DNA of 64,000 bases from an uncultured Pseudanabaenaceae cyanobacterium (GCA_937949725.1 CALECT010000032.1:46802-110801), one strand, 5' to 3'. Counted from the first letter of the stretch, positions 52,303 through 63,333 are shown. A program made the numbers and translations. The notes: generated by a model from the letters alone, not told the origin.

Positions 52303-53460
52303 ATGACAAGTTCAGACGTTGTTACGCCCACAAGCTTGGTGGAGCCCCTGTGGCTTGCTGCCGTCTCTAATACTGACTCCACAGACATTTCTATTACAGG
52401 AAATAGGAATATTGATGGCGAAAATAGCTCTGCGACTGAAGAGATTTCCAGTATTGCTTCCTATGCAGAGTCCCTCTTCTCCCAGCCCAGCGAAAATGAA
52501 AATATACAGCTAGCACCCTTCCGCGATCGCCTCGCTCTGCGTCGTCAACGTTATGTGCCCCTGGGCAATCGCCCTCCCTCGCAAACTCTGGCACCACTTT
52601 TTGCAGGGGGACAGCTAGAACCAGTGGCAGCGGGTCAATGGTGCGGTGCCACCACAGAAATCGAAGTAGCAGATGAGATTAAGAGCCCTGAGCAATGGGT
52701 CTTAGCCAGATTAGTTGAGCTAGATAGATCGTTCAGGGATATTGAGGCTCCATCAGCCCCTGAACAGTCAGCCGTTCAGCTCTCACCCTACCTTTACATT
52801 GGCATGACCCAAGCGGGAGACCTTAACCTACGCCTCTTGCCAGCTTGTCATCACTTGGGAGCAGAATTAGCCCTCTCAACCTTGGACGGCGTGGGCCGGG
52901 AATTCAAAATCTCAGCCCAGGCTAGCTTTATCCAACGCATCGCCCAACTCCAGGAAATGCAGCTGGAGCTAGGTCAAGAATTCACCATTCGCCGTAGCCT
53001 CTACAACAGCCTGGCCAAGGCTCATTTACGCCCGTCTCAAGCCTTACGGTATTTTGACCGCTTACTGGATGAAAGCCCCTATCCTGCATCTAAAACGCCA
53101 GCTAGCGATCGCCTGCTCCAGCGCAGGCAACTCCTCAAACTGTTCTCCACCCACCCAGAACCAACCCTATGGGATGCCTATGGCGCAGTGGCTCACTGGG
53201 TTAATTATGCGGCTCCCGGCAATTCAGCTCAGCGCTGGCAGTCCTGTTGCCAGGGGCCAGGAGCAACCATGCTTCGCCAAGCCCTGGCCTATGCCGTTGC
53301 CTTGCAATATGACCAGCAAGAAGCTGTAGAAGCGTCCAAACAGCCTCTCTCATCGGGTGCCCAGCGCTCCCTCGCAGCCAGTGATGCCTTACAAGCCCGC
53401 ATCCAGCAACTGCGTGACGATACTCCGACTCACCCTGCTCTCCATCAGCTCGTTCGCTAA
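52303..53460 (+). CDS. Hypothetical protein with helical C-terminal half
   Basis: I do not recognise this 385-residue soluble protein. The first 80 residues are Ser/Thr/Asn-rich and probably disordered. The remainder is largely helical: FRDRLALRRQRYVPLG near 89, SPYLYIGMTQAGDLNLRL near 164, FIQRIAQLQEMQLELGQ near 208, and AYGAVAHWVNYAA near 292. No signal peptide, membrane segment or known motif was seen. The next gene is convergent, 15 bp away, and the ABC exporter is upstream on the same strand beyond a hairpin. Confidence 0.7.
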   Translation: MTSSDVVTPTSLVEPLWLAAVSNTDSTDISITGNRNIDGENSSATEEISSIASYAESLFSQPSENENIQLAPFRDRLALRRQRYVPLGNRPPSQTLAPLFAGGQLEPVAAGQWCGATTEIEVADEIKSPEQWVLARLVELDRSFRDIEAPSAPEQSAVQLSPYLYIGMTQAGDLNLRLLPACHHLGAELALSTLDGVGREFKISAQASFIQRIAQLQEMQLELGQEFTIRRSLYNSLAKAHLRPSQALRYFDRLLDESPYPASKTPASDRLLQRRQLLKLFSTHPEPTLWDAYGAVAHWVNYAAPGNSAQRWQSCCQGPGATMLRQALAYAVALQYDQQEAVEASKQPLSSGAQRSLAASDALQARIQQLRDDTPTHPALHQLVR

Positions 53461-53475
53461 GCAACCTGGCCTGGA

Positions 53476-54225
53476 CTAAAGCTTGCCAAACCGCCGGTGG
53501 CGCTGCTGAAACGAAACCAGAGCCCGGTGAAACTCGCCATGGTCAAAATCTGGCCAGAGCGTATCGGTGATGTACATCTCCGCATAGGCCAACTGCCACA
53601 GGAGAAAGTTGCTAATACGCATTTCGCCGCTGGTGCGAATTAGTAAATCTGGATCTTCTAGACCTTGGGTATAGAGGTTTTGTTCGAAGAGGCTTTCATC
53701 AATTTCTTCCGGCTCTAGCTCACCTCGCTTGATTTGGTGGGCGATCGCCTGGCAAGCCTGAATAATCTCCTGGCGACCCCCATAGTTCGTCGCCACCGTG
53801 AACTGAATACCTGTATTTGCAGCCGTATCCGCCATGGCCCGCTCAATCTCCCCTTGGAGCGAGAGGGGCAGCGCCTGGAGATTGCCTACAAAGCGAATGC
53901 GGACATTCTCATTCATCAGCTCCGCCAGCTCCCGACGCAGCACCCGCTCAAACAGCACCATGAGGAATTCCACCTCGTCATTGGGCCTACCCCAATTCTC
54001 CGTGGAAAAGGCATAGGCAGTTAACGCACCAATCCCCCAATCATCACAGCAGCGCAGCAATGTTTTGAGTGTGTCTACACCTCGCTTATGACCCATAATG
54101 CGGGGTCGGCCACGTTTTTTAGCCCAGCGGCCATTGCCATCCATGATCACGGCCACATGGCGGGGCATGCGATCGGCCACGAGGTCTGGGGGTAAATGGG
54201 GTCGGGCGGTGAGATTCGCCGTCAT
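53476..54225 (-). CDS. uppS: Isoprenyl transferase (undecaprenyl diphosphate synthase)
   Basis: UppS makes the C55 lipid carrier for cell-wall and surface polysaccharide synthesis. The 249-residue length fits. The catalytic Asp is in [12 protein letters not shown] near residue 26-37, [10 protein letters not shown] near 45, [14 protein letters not shown] near 68, and the substrate-binding C-terminal part [19 protein letters not shown] lies near 194. Its ATG overlaps the cdaA stop by 4 bp (ATGA), so the two are translationally coupled. Confidence 0.97.
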   Translation of the reverse strand: MTANLTARPHLPPDLVADRMPRHVAVIMDGNGRWAKKRGRPRIMGHKRGVDTLKTLLRCCDDWGIGALTAYAFSTENWGRPNDEVEFLMVLFERVLRRELAELMNENVRIRFVGNLQALPLSLQGEIERAMADTAANTGIQFTVATNYGGRQEIIQACQAIAHQIKRGELEPEEIDESLFEQNLYTQGLEDPDLLIRTSGEMRISNFLLWQLAYAEMYITDTLWPDFDHGEFHRALVSFQQRHRRFGKL

Positions 54226-55148
54226 TTTCTTTCTCGCGATGCCGAAGGTCTAAAACGATCCAAAGCCTTAGTAAACCAAAGCATGGACTGGCCACTGAGG
54301 CGGCGGCTGAGGTTGCGTAAATCCGGAGCCACAGCCTCCAACTCAACAGACTGGGAGAGGCGATTTTGCAATAGCTCTCTCAGCTTACTGCTGGTCAGGG
54401 GACGATTTAGAATACCGCGTTCAGCCAGGGAAATGGAGCCCGTTTCCTCAGAAACCACCACACAAATACAGTTTTCCACCCGTTCGGTAATGCCCATGGC
54501 AGCGCGGTGGCGTGTTCCCAAACGGCGTGCCGCAGTCCGTTCTGAAATCGGCAAAATCACGCTAGCCGCCACAATCCGCGATCCCCGCATCAGCACTGCC
54601 CCATCATGGAGCAGCGTCGAGGTTTGAAAGATCGTTTGGAGCAGCTCCTTGGAAAGCTCTGCATTTAACTTCACCCCCGGCACTGAGAAGTCACGCTTAT
54701 CAATAGGATCAGCTGTTTCAATGATGATCAAAGCACCCGTACGATTCTGGGATAGTTCCTTAACCGCATCCACCACTTCATCCACCACATCAGACTTCGC
54801 CGACAGGGCTTTACGAGATGAAAAGAGCTGAAGCAGTTGCCCACGACCCAACTGCTCTAGGAAACGGCGGATTTCAGACTGCAACACCATGGCCATGGCC
54901 AGAGCAGCACCTAGTACCAAATTATTCAGCAGAAAGTTCAGCCGCGTTAGGGCTAGTGTCTTACTCAGAAATGCGACCAGCATGAGGATCACAAATCCCC
55001 TCACCATCCAAAGCGTCTGCCGCTCACCAATGAGGGAGAGCATCAAGAAAGTGACCAGCAGGACCAGGCTGATGTCCGCCAGTGTTGTCACCCAGCTCGA
55101 TGTGGGAGCTAAGAACGCATTAAGCCAGTTTTGCCACAGAGTGAGCAT
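54222..55148 (-). CDS. cdaA: Diadenylate cyclase CdaA
   Basis: CdaA joins two ATP to make c-di-AMP, a second messenger for osmotic and potassium control. Three membrane segments cover the first 90 residues, then a DisA_N domain with [10 protein letters not shown] (catalytic DGA) and GTRHRAAMG (RHR) near 177-215. The frame is open to 55193, but the ATG at 55146-55148 gives the usual N-terminus (308 residues, starting just before the first membrane helix). Its stop overlaps the uppS start. Confidence 0.96.
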   Translation of the reverse strand: MLTLWQNWLNAFLAPTSSWVTTLADISLVLLVTFLMLSLIGERQTLWMVRGFVILMLVAFLSKTLALTRLNFLLNNLVLGAALAMAMVLQSEIRRFLEQLGRGQLLQLFSSRKALSAKSDVVDEVVDAVKELSQNRTGALIIIETADPIDKRDFSVPGVKLNAELSKELLQTIFQTSTLLHDGAVLMRGSRIVAASVILPISERTAARRLGTRHRAAMGITERVENCICVVVSEETGSISLAERGILNRPLTSSKLRELLQNRLSQSVELEAVAPDLRNLSRRLSGQSMLWFTKALDRFRPSASRERK

Positions 55149-55906
55149 TAAAGGGCGAGGGCGGTGCGAGGGGAACAGCAGGTTAGGAAGCAATTCAGCA
55201 ATCCGAACTTATATAACAACCCAGGGTAAGCTGCTCAAGTTCTTAACGGAATTGCAAAATAGTGAGTTTTGTAAGGATAGGATTCAGGCGATCGCACTAT
55301 GAGCCAACCATGGCCACTGGTTGCTCAAGTGTCTTCTCGAATTCAGCCAGGACCCAACTCTAAAGTCGCAGAGAAATATGACCTAGAGCCGTCCCAGCAT
55401 AACTCTTCCATTGAACCGAAATACGGCACAATTGGCAGAGAAATTTAGAATTTAACAGCGTATTTGCGCAAACAGTCTCAGGCAAATCAATGGATTTACG
55501 GGACAGTCCGCCTCAGCTTCCGTTCATGCTGCCACAACCGAGCCTGTGGGGCTGTAGCCTGGCTGATCTCATTCAGAAGAGCTTGACGATTGTAGTGAAT
55601 GGCCACAACAACCCCGACGACTGGCGACAGCCCATACTTTTGCCTAGGGGCACTTTGCTGCTACAACGCATGCCCTCAGCCCAAGGCTGAACTCAATTCA
55701 GAGAACTATCTGGCCCGTTCCATTTAGCCCAAAGCTTAGTCTTCAGCTTAGCCAGCCGCCAATCTCTAGCTCAGGCTGACGCTCCAGAAACAGAGAGAGT
55801 ATTCAATCGCCAGATCAAACAATGGCCTTGAAGTTCTGACCTTTGGCTCTGGCGATGAGACAGTTGGAAATGCTCATCCACATAAACTTTGCGAGGCTCG
55901 CCTGAC
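55149..55906. other. Intergenic region upstream of cdaA
   Basis: About 750 bp separate the start of cdaA from the end of lysA, both on the minus strand. The cdaA promoter is expected here. A 66-codon plus-strand frame at 55490-55690 begins at an ATG with no good ribosome-binding site and no recognisable domain, and is not called. No RNA gene or repeat was seen. Confidence 0.35.
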
Positions 55907-57307
55907 CTAGGCTAAGCGACTTGGCAGTGCATCAAATCGCACTAAATCCTCAAGGGTTTCCCGCCGTAGGATCAAATCAGCTTGGCCATCCTTAACAATG
56001 ACCCCCGCAGGACGTGCAAGACGGTTGTAGTTGGAGGACATGCTGTAGTTGTAAGCCCCGGTACCCATGACGACCAGAATGTCACCGGAATCGGTTGTTG
56101 GCAGACTGGCATCCTTAATAACCACATCACCCGATTCACAATGTTTGCCCGCGACGGTGACAGTTTCTGTGCAGGGGGCGCTCATGTGATTCGCCACCAC
56201 AGACCGATACACAGACTGATAGGTAATGGGGCGCGGGTTGTCAGACATGCCACCATCAACCGTGATGTATTTGCGAATGCCGGGGACCTCCTTTTGGCTG
56301 CCCACGGTGTAAGCCGTCACACAGGCTGATCCAATCAGGGAGCGGCCGGGCTCACAAATCAGCTTTGGCAGGTCAAGCCCTTTGGCTTCACAGGCTTGGG
56401 TCATGGAATCGCAAACCTGCTCAACCCAGGCTGCAATGCTTGGGGGATCATCGGACTCGGTGTAGCGAATGCCCAAACCGCCGCCGACATTGACCTGCTG
56501 AACCCCTAAACCATGGGCTTGGGCTTTGAGAAAGGCATCGACTAAGACTCCTGCCAAATCACGGTGGGGCTGAATTTCAAAGATCTGAGAACCGATATGG
56601 CAATGGAGGCCAATGCAATCGAGGCTAGCTTCGGCCTTAATAAATTCAAAGACCCCGTCAAGCTGTTCGGGATCAAAGCCAAACTTGCTATCAATATGAC
56701 CGGTACGAATATATTCGTGGGTGTGGCATTCAATGCCGGGGGTGAAGCGCAGCATCACGGAAATGACTTTGCCTTGAGCTTTGGCTAGCTCAGCCAAGGT
56801 GCGAAGCTCCAGCCAGTTATCTGCGACAACGTTGCAGCCAATCTCAACAGCTTGGGCTAGCTCTTCGCGAGACTTGTTGTTGCCATGGAAGTAAATCTTT
56901 TGGGTATCAAAGCCGGCTTGAAGTGCGGTGTATAGCTCTCCACCGGAAACCACATCAATCCCCATACCTTCGCTTTTCACCACAGCACAGACTGCCAAGC
57001 AGTTCCAGGCCTTAGAAGCGTAAATGGCCAAGGCTTCCCCACCATAATGCTTGGCTAGGGCACCTTGATATTGCTGACAAGCTGTCCGCAGGCTCACCTC
57101 ATCGAGGATGTAGAGGGGAGAACCGAACTCTTTAACCAGCTCAGTGACATCGCAACCGCCTACCACTAAGTGGTCTTTGTCATTGACCCCAGCAGTCAGG
57201 GGCAGGAGACTTTGGTTAGGCGATCGCCCTTCAGCCGAAGTCTCAATATATTGCAAGCCAGAAGCTGCGTTAGCGGATGAAGAGGGACGGGATTGCGTCG
57301 ATACCAT
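55907..57307 (-). CDS. lysA: Diaminopimelate decarboxylase
   Basis: LysA is the last step of lysine synthesis, decarboxylating meso-diaminopimelate with PLP. Starting at the ATG at 57305-57307 (466 residues; an upstream ATG at 57355 adds 16), it shows the PLP lysine in AIYASKAWN near 91, HTHEYIRTGHIDSKFGF near 196, LHCHIGSQI near 234, GGGLGIRY near 277 and CEPGRSLIGSA near 325. The C-terminal part carries CESGDV (substrate-site Cys). The N-terminal 50 residues are variable. Confidence 0.96.
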   Translation of the reverse strand: MVSTQSRPSSSANAASGLQYIETSAEGRSPNQSLLPLTAGVNDKDHLVVGGCDVTELVKEFGSPLYILDEVSLRTACQQYQGALAKHYGGEALAIYASKAWNCLAVCAVVKSEGMGIDVVSGGELYTALQAGFDTQKIYFHGNNKSREELAQAVEIGCNVVADNWLELRTLAELAKAQGKVISVMLRFTPGIECHTHEYIRTGHIDSKFGFDPEQLDGVFEFIKAEASLDCIGLHCHIGSQIFEIQPHRDLAGVLVDAFLKAQAHGLGVQQVNVGGGLGIRYTESDDPPSIAAWVEQVCDSMTQACEAKGLDLPKLICEPGRSLIGSACVTAYTVGSQKEVPGIRKYITVDGGMSDNPRPITYQSVYRSVVANHMSAPCTETVTVAGKHCESGDVVIKDASLPTTDSGDILVVMGTGAYNYSMSSNYNRLARPAGVIVKDGQADLILRRETLEDLVRFDALPSRLA

Positions 57308-57651
57308 GGCCGGTTCAAGATGCTGGGCGAAAAGTGGGCAAAGCGATGGCCACACCGATTATTTAGAGTGTCGGGGCGATAGTTCGCTTCAGTTAGTCTA
57401 CTGGCTTGCGCTATCCAATCTTTTAGGTTGACCTAATCTTTTCTGCTCAGCCTCAATATATTGAGGAGCAAAAGCAGCCAATATCCCACGACCTAGAATC
57501 TTGGAGGAGTTCCAGCTAGTCTTTTGGAACTCCTAATCTGTAGAACAGCAAAGTACTGCAGCTTCTTACAGAGCTAAATCCACTGCACACCAAACTCCCC
57601 GAGACATTCCCGGATAGATCTGGTTGGGCAGAAGCTAAGCCCCAGACATCA
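57308..57651. promoter_or_regulatory. Divergent region lysA / rimI with several palindromes
   Basis: This 344-bp gap holds three dyads: TTAGGT-TG-ACCTAA at 57423-57436, a perfect 16-bp palindrome CCTCAATATATTGAGG at 57451-57466, and a 10-bp stem AGGAGTTCCA/TGGAACTCCT with a 10-nt loop at 57505-57534. They could be operators for the two divergent genes or a transcribed leader hairpin. No lysine riboswitch was recognised. Confidence 0.45.
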
Positions 57652-58239
57652 ATGCCAACAGAACTTCGCTCACTCCATCTCAGGACTCTCCACCCCAATG
57701 ACTTACCTAAAATCCTGGAGCTAGATCGTCGTTGCCTGGGGGGGATATGGAGCGAAGGCGGCTATCTACGAGAAATTGAAAGCGATCGCAGTGACCTCTG
57801 GGTATTGGAAACCGAGCAACAAGAAGACCTCATTGCCTGGGCCTGCCTCTGGTCCATCCTGGATGAAGCCCACGTTACCCTCCTTGCCGTAGACCCCGCC
57901 TATCGCAAACAAGGCCTAGGTCAATACCTACTCTGGGCCATGCTTCAAGCTGCACAGCACCGTGAAATGTCATGGGCCGCCCTCGAAGTGAGAGTGAGCA
58001 ATACCCTTGCTATTAACCTTTATGAAAAATTTGGCTTCAAATTGCTCAGCCATCGTCGCAATTACTACCAAGACAATGGAGAGGATGCGGCAATCCTCCA
58101 GCTAAAGAATTTGCAATCCTCTGAAGTCTCCCAATCCATACAGGACAAAGCACCCCAAATATTGCTCCGCTTGCGCGAATCCGGATGGTCTGCACCCTCC
58201 CATGACATCTCTCTCGATAAATACTTTAAAAAGTCGTGA
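57652..58239 (+). CDS. rimI: Ribosomal-protein-alanine N-acetyltransferase-like GNAT protein
   Basis: This 195-residue GNAT enzyme is most like RimI, which acetylates the N-terminus of ribosomal protein S18. It has AHVTLLAVDPAYRKQGLGQYLL near residues 73-94 (the Arg/Gln-x-x-Gly-x-Gly/Ala acetyl-CoA loop), and EVRVSNTLAINLYEKFGFKLLSHRRNYY near 113-140, a strong RimI signature. The last 45 residues are an added tail. It could instead acetylate another target. Confidence 0.9.
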   Translation: MPTELRSLHLRTLHPNDLPKILELDRRCLGGIWSEGGYLREIESDRSDLWVLETEQQEDLIAWACLWSILDEAHVTLLAVDPAYRKQGLGQYLLWAMLQAAQHREMSWAALEVRVSNTLAINLYEKFGFKLLSHRRNYYQDNGEDAAILQLKNLQSSEVSQSIQDKAPQILLRLRESGWSAPSHDISLDKYFKKS

Positions 58240-58336
58240 AAACCGCACCCGGATTCTGTTTCACCTGAGACAGCACAACTTGTTGCCTGTGCTAAAGTTA
58301 GTTAACCGGCCGCTGCAGGTGATGTAAGGTACGCCC

Positions 58337-60814
58337 ATGTTTGAACGCTTCACAGAAAAGGCCATCAAGGTCATCATGTTGGCTCAGGAAGAGGCAAGAC
58401 GCCTGGGCCATAACTTTGTAGGAACCGAGCAGATTCTGCTCGGTTTAATTGGTGAAGGAACCGGCGTTGCCGCAAAGGTTCTGAAGTCCATGGGGGTAAA
58501 CCTCAAGGATGCACGGATTGAAGTCGAGAAAATCATTGGTCGCGGCTCAGGATTTGTTGCCGTTGAAATCCCCTTTACGCCCCGTGCAAAGCGTGTTTTG
58601 GAGCTCTCTTTGGAAGAAGCTCGTCAACTCGGACACAATTACATCGGAACCGAGCACCTGCTATTGGGCTTGATTCGCGAAGGTGAAGGTGTTGCTGCTC
58701 GTGTGCTGGAAAACCTGGGTGTTGATCTTTCCAAGGTTCGTACCCAAGTTATTCGCCAACTCGGTGAAACTGCTGAAGTTACCTCCGGTGGTGGCGGTGG
58801 CCGCACAAAGACTCCAACCTTGGACGAGTTCGGCTCTAACCTGACTCAAATGGCTGCTGACGGAAAGCTTGATCCTGTCGTTGGCCGTCAGAAAGAAATT
58901 GAGCGCGTGATCCAAATTTTGGGTCGCCGTACTAAGAACAACCCCGTTCTGATTGGTGAACCTGGTGTGGGTAAGACGGCGATCGCAGAGGGGCTCGCCC
59001 AAAGCATCGCCAATAACGACATCCCAGACATTCTCGAAGAGAAACGCGTCGTCACCCTGGATATTGGTCTGCTCGTCGCCGGTACCAAATACCGGGGTGA
59101 ATTTGAGGAACGCCTCAAAAAGATCATGGACGAGATCCGCGCGGCCGGAAACGTCATCCTTGTCATTGATGAGGTTCATACCCTCATCGGTGCGGGTGCA
59201 GCGGAAGGCGCCATTGATGCAGCAAATATCCTCAAACCTGCTCTGGCTAGGGGAGAGTTGCAATGTATTGGTGCCACAACGCTTGATGAGTACCGTAAGC
59301 ACATTGAACGAGATGCAGCACTGGAGCGTCGTTTCCAACCCGTCATGGTGGGTGAGCCCAGTGTTGAAGAAACCATCGAAATTCTCCATGGCTTGCGCGA
59401 ACGCTATGAACAGCACCACAAGCTCAAGATTGGCGATGACGCCCTAGAAGCTGCTGCTCAACTGGCAGATCGCTACATCTCAGACCGTTTCTTGCCCGAT
59501 AAGGCCATTGATCTGATTGATGAGGCTGGCTCTCGCGTTCGCTTGCTCAATTCCCAGTTGCCCCCTGCAGCCAAGGAATTGGATAAGGAATTGCGTCAGG
59601 TGCTTCGCGATAAAGACGATGCCGTTCGCTCCCAGGACTTCGATAAGGCAGGGGAATTGCGCGATCGCGAAATGGAGATCAAATCTGAGATCCGTTCTAT
59701 CGCCCAGAACAAGAAAGCTGCGGATGCCGATGATGAGAACGTTGTTTCTCCCGTCGTCACCGAAGAGGACATTGCTCAAGTGGTGGCAGCTTGGACCGGC
59801 GTTCCAGTCAACAAGCTCACCGAGTCCGAGTCCGAGAAGCTGATGCATATGGAGGACACTCTCCATGGCCGCTTGATTGGTCAGGATGAAGCTGTGAAAG
59901 CAGTTTCTCGTGCCATTCGTCGCGCTCGCGTTGGCCTCAAAAACCCCAACCGCCCCATTGCCAGTTTCATCTTCTCCGGCCCCACCGGCGTTGGTAAAAC
60001 TGAGTTGACCAAGTCCTTAGCGGCTTATTTCTTCGGTTCCGAAGACGCAATGGTTCGTCTGGACATGTCCGAATTCATGGAGCGCCATACGGTCTCCAAG
60101 TTGATCGGCTCTCCTCCAGGCTATGTGGGCTACAGCGAAGGCGGTCAGCTCACCGAAGCTGTGCGTCGTCGTCCCTACACCGTTGTTCTCTTCGACGAGA
60201 TCGAGAAAGCTCACCCAGACGTTTTTAATCTCCTGCTGCAAATCTTGGAAGATGGTCGCCTGACCGATGCCAAGGGACGCACCGTTGATTTCAAAAATAC
60301 GCTTATCATCATGACTTCGAACATTGGTTCGAAGGTGATTGAGAAGGGCGGCGGCGGCCTTGGCTTTGAATTCTCTGGTGAAGATGCCTCAGATTCTCAG
60401 TACAACCGCATTCGTGCTCTGGTCAACGAAGAACTCAAGCAGTACTTCCGTCCTGAGTTTCTCAACCGCTTGGACGAAATCATCGTCTTCCGTCAACTCA
60501 CTAAGGATGAGGTCAAAGAAATTGCAATCATCATGTTGCAAGAAGTCTTTGGTCGCCTGACAGAACGGGGAATCGAGCTTCAAGTTACGGATCGGTTCAA
60601 GGACCGTCTCATCGAAGAAGGATACAATCCCAGCTACGGTGCGCGTCCCCTACGCCGAGCCATCATGCGTCTCCTTGAGGATTCCTTGGCAGAAGAGATT
60701 CTGTCAGGCCGCTTGAAGGACGGTGATGCTGCGACAGTTGATGTCGATACAGATGGTCAGGTTCAAGTCACAGCTGGAGAGAAGCGAGAACTCCTTTCCC
60801 AAGGTGCTGATTAG
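58337..60814 (+). CDS. clpC: ClpC-type Hsp100 AAA+ chaperone of the Clp protease
   Basis: ClpC unfolds proteins and feeds them to ClpP-type peptidases. The 825 residues hold two N-terminal Clp repeats (about 1-145, [15 protein letters not shown] and [15 protein letters not shown]), the first AAA module (Walker [10 protein letters not shown] near 209, Walker [12 protein letters not shown] near 276), a UVR-bearing linker ([15 protein letters not shown] near 435-449), and the second AAA module (GPTGVGKTE near 550, [13 protein letters not shown] near 617). The UVR motif and linker mark ClpC rather than ClpB. It is the expected length. A strong palindromic terminator follows. Confidence 0.98.
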   Translation: MFERFTEKAIKVIMLAQEEARRLGHNFVGTEQILLGLIGEGTGVAAKVLKSMGVNLKDARIEVEKIIGRGSGFVAVEIPFTPRAKRVLELSLEEARQLGHNYIGTEHLLLGLIREGEGVAARVLENLGVDLSKVRTQVIRQLGETAEVTSGGGGGRTKTPTLDEFGSNLTQMAADGKLDPVVGRQKEIERVIQILGRRTKNNPVLIGEPGVGKTAIAEGLAQSIANNDIPDILEEKRVVTLDIGLLVAGTKYRGEFEERLKKIMDEIRAAGNVILVIDEVHTLIGAGAAEGAIDAANILKPALARGELQCIGATTLDEYRKHIERDAALERRFQPVMVGEPSVEETIEILHGLRERYEQHHKLKIGDDALEAAAQLADRYISDRFLPDKAIDLIDEAGSRVRLLNSQLPPAAKELDKELRQVLRDKDDAVRSQDFDKAGELRDREMEIKSEIRSIAQNKKAADADDENVVSPVVTEEDIAQVVAAWTGVPVNKLTESESEKLMHMEDTLHGRLIGQDEAVKAVSRAIRRARVGLKNPNRPIASFIFSGPTGVGKTELTKSLAAYFFGSEDAMVRLDMSEFMERHTVSKLIGSPPGYVGYSEGGQLTEAVRRRPYTVVLFDEIEKAHPDVFNLLLQILEDGRLTDAKGRTVDFKNTLIIMTSNIGSKVIEKGGGGLGFEFSGEDASDSQYNRIRALVNEELKQYFRPEFLNRLDEIIVFRQLTKDEVKEIAIIMLQEVFGRLTERGIELQVTDRFKDRLIEEGYNPSYGARPLRRAIMRLLEDSLAEEILSGRLKDGDAATVDVDTDGQVQVTAGEKRELLSQGAD

Positions 60815-60853
60815 CTCCTCGATAGCTTTGGTCTGCTATTCGCTTACTGACTA

Positions 60854-60905
60854 ACGTTAAACAAAACAGGCAGCTCCCTAGGGAGCTGCCTGTTTTGTTT
60901 AACGT
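60854..60905. terminator. 52-bp perfect palindrome, bidirectional terminator after clpC
   Basis: The 52 bp are an uninterrupted perfect palindrome centred on CCCTAGGG, with A-rich and T-rich arms (AAACAAAACAGG / CCTGTTTTGTTT). In RNA it forms a long hairpin with T-rich 3' side, 40 bp past the clpC stop. As a perfect palindrome it should work in either direction. Confidence 0.9.
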
Positions 60906-62532
60906 CCTATAGAACTGAGACCACCAAATCCTAAATTGCTTCACCTCGAATCCTTGCGGACGCACAAGAGCCGCCCCGATAGCAAAGATCACTGACCCAA
61001 ATCGGGGGAACTGAATCAAATTTGGCATGACGCATGAGCTTGAGGCGAATCGAAGGAAAGCTCAGAGATTGATGGTCATGACTAAAAAGAACATTCAAGC
61101 GGGAAATATTTCTAACTCCTCCTCTTGTCGCAGTCTAATCGCCGTTAGATGATATGGCTGCTGTAATACTCGCGTTGTAATCCTGAGCTCCAGTTAAGCA
61201 GTTAAAGGGAATTGTTCATCATCATCACGAAAGCATTGGACGATGCAAGTCCGCACAAACGCAAGCGCCCGGGGTTGATTCAACCTCAAATGAGACTGGC
61301 TGAAATTACTAGTTCATCGTTGCCAGTGATTCAAAAATCATTGAATGGCAGAAGAGGCATTGCAGACCATCTGTGCGGACTTGGAATCAGCGCTGCGCAA
61401 GTGCCATTGCGCCTTCTCAAAAGCGCTTACAAAATACAAGGCAGATACTCTTTGATAGGCGTTGCTTCTTCTTGAGATGAACGTAACTCTGGATGGCAGG
61501 TTCAGTAAAGACTGCTGAACGCAATGCATCCCTCATTTCAGCAACGCCCAAAGGGGCTAATCTTCAAACACTATTTTTGTGCTCAGGCTAAATTCATTAC
61601 ACCTGATGGATAACAAATAAAGGAGGTCTAAAATCCTCAGCAGGAGGCGAAGAAGAGTTAAGTAATAAACCATATCAGCTTATTAGAGTAGTCTAATTCG
61701 GCAGTGCAATAATACTCTGCAGACATGTTCCTGTAGCATTAGTTTCGCAAGCATTACTGTAAGCTGATTTTTTTGCGCAATTTCACAGTCTTCTCTTTGG
61801 AAATCCATCTTATTAATACTTTTGATATTTCCCATTTACTTAGATTCCCAAAAACAGGAGTGTTTCTCCAAGTTTTATCCTCGATTTGAACAAGTTAAAT
61901 CTTGGACAAATCTAACCTTCTAGCACTATCGAGAAGTGTGGCTGATCTTCTAAGTTAAGTACAGCTCAACACAGGTGTGACCTGAAAATTCCGATGACTA
62001 GACTTTCTCCCCTGAGGTCTTATGGGCGGCAAAACCCTCTGCATCATTGCAGCTTGTCGATCTATAGACATCGCATCATATGCCTCCTCTCTAAGAGCCT
62101 TAGGCATCTCTATAGAGCGTAGATCGCCCAAAAGTAAAAGTTAGTTTTTTCAAGGGTTGTGCTCTAAAGCTGTCAGTACATTAATGCCTATCAGCTTAGT
62201 GCTGATTGCGGGACCAGCAACGTTCCTGGATTTAGCCTTATGTCTAAAAGCACAATTCATGTTCTGCTTGATTTCCAATTATTCACTAGGGGCTGAAAGG
62301 TGAATTTTCTTCAAGCAGCTTTGGCTTTTCCAGGTTTACTTCAATTCTTTTGAACGTCTTCATCAGTAACAAGTTTTCAGCATGAATCACTCCAGGCCTT
62401 TAGATTTCTAACTGTACTTGTAACTATTTGAAGATAAACGGGAGCTGCAATTTGCAGCGATCCTACCAATTTGGACTTGCATCATTTCGCTGTTAGGTAA
62501 TTGTGCAAGTCAACTAGGCATAATCTGCCGCA
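60906..62532. other. Long intergenic region between clpC and the WecG-type gene
   Basis: About 1.6 kb without a supported gene. An 87-codon plus-strand frame at 61212-61475 has no ribosome-binding site or protein-like pattern. AAAGGAGGTC at 61620 is a strong Shine-Dalgarno-like string, but no start codon follows at a proper distance. No tRNA or known small RNA was recognised. The right 300 bp should hold the promoter of the next gene. Confidence 0.4.
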
Positions 62533-63333
62533 ATGCTCTCTTGGGTAGTTTATATGGCTCGACTGAATTTTCTGAACATCTCCATTGACAACCTTAGTTC
62601 AATGGAATTGCTACAACAGCTCCAATCAGGAGGTACTGTTTATACGCCCAATGTGTATCATTTGCTGAGGCTTCAGCGCGATCGCGATTTTTATCAGGTC
62701 TATAAGCAAGCCGACTATTGCATTTGTGATAGTCAGATTCTATGGATTGTTTCTCGTCTGCTAGGTCGTCCCATTCGCGAGAAGATTTCAGGGTCTGATT
62801 TATTCCCAGCCTTTTACAATCACTACAAGAACGATGAAACGGTCAAGATTTTCCTTCTAGGCGCTGCAGAAGGCGTTGGAGAAGAAGCAAAGTCGCAGAT
62901 TAATCAAAAACTCCAGCGAGAAATCGTTGTTGACACTTATTCACCTCCTTATGGCTTTGAGGATGATCCAGAAGAATGCGAACAAATTCTCCAAAAGGTT
63001 AATGATTCTGGAGCCACCGTGTTAGCAGTTGGCCTCGGTGCTCCTAAGCAGGAGAAATGGATTGATCGCAACCGTGCTCACCTACCCGGCGTGAAAGTAT
63101 TTCTAGCGATTGGTGCAACCATCGATTTTGAAGCAGGCAATGTTCCGCGATCGCCTCGCTGGATGAGTACGTTGGGTCTGGAGTGGATCCATCGAATTGT
63201 GATGGAGCCCCGCCGTCTTGGGAAACGATACTTTAATGATGCCTTACCCTTTGTTTGGCTTGTACTCGCTGAGCGTTTAGGCTTGTACCGTGATCCCTTT
63301 CGGGATGACCAAGTCTCTCTCACTTCTCGCTAG
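62533..63333 (+). CDS. WecG/TagA/CpsF family glycosyltransferase
   Basis: This 266-residue enzyme family (GT26) transfers N-acetylmannosamine, N-acetylmannosaminuronate or similar sugars to lipid-linked intermediates. It shows YTPNVYHLLRLQRD near 37-50 (the active-site TxN), DYCICDSQILWIVSRLLGRPI near 61-81 (catalytic Asp in the D(S/G) pair), EKISGSDLFP near 83, FLLGAAEGV near 108, and GLGAPKQEKWI near 165. The C-terminal tail with YRDPF is typical. A second ATG at 62554 (MARLNFL) fits the usual N-terminus better and would give 259 residues. Specific sugar unknown. Confidence 0.93.
   Translation: MLSWVVYMARLNFLNISIDNLSSMELLQQLQSGGTVYTPNVYHLLRLQRDRDFYQVYKQADYCICDSQILWIVSRLLGRPIREKISGSDLFPAFYNHYKNDETVKIFLLGAAEGVGEEAKSQINQKLQREIVVDTYSPPYGFEDDPEECEQILQKVNDSGATVLAVGLGAPKQEKWIDRNRAHLPGVKVFLAIGATIDFEAGNVPRSPRWMSTLGLEWIHRIVMEPRRLGKRYFNDALPFVWLVLAERLGLYRDPFRDDQVSLTSR

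Noticed and set aside
55490..55690. 66-residue plus-strand open frame in the cdaA-lysA gap
   Set aside because: It starts with a clean ATG but has no good ribosome-binding site or known domain; opposite in direction to both neighbours. Could be real but not supported.
61110..61125. ACTCCTC string resembling the Yfr1 small RNA core
   Set aside because: The known Yfr1 core continues CACAC, which is absent here, and no flanking stems were seen.
61212..61475. 87-residue plus-strand open frame
   Set aside because: No ribosome-binding site, no recognisable domain and composition like random intergenic DNA.
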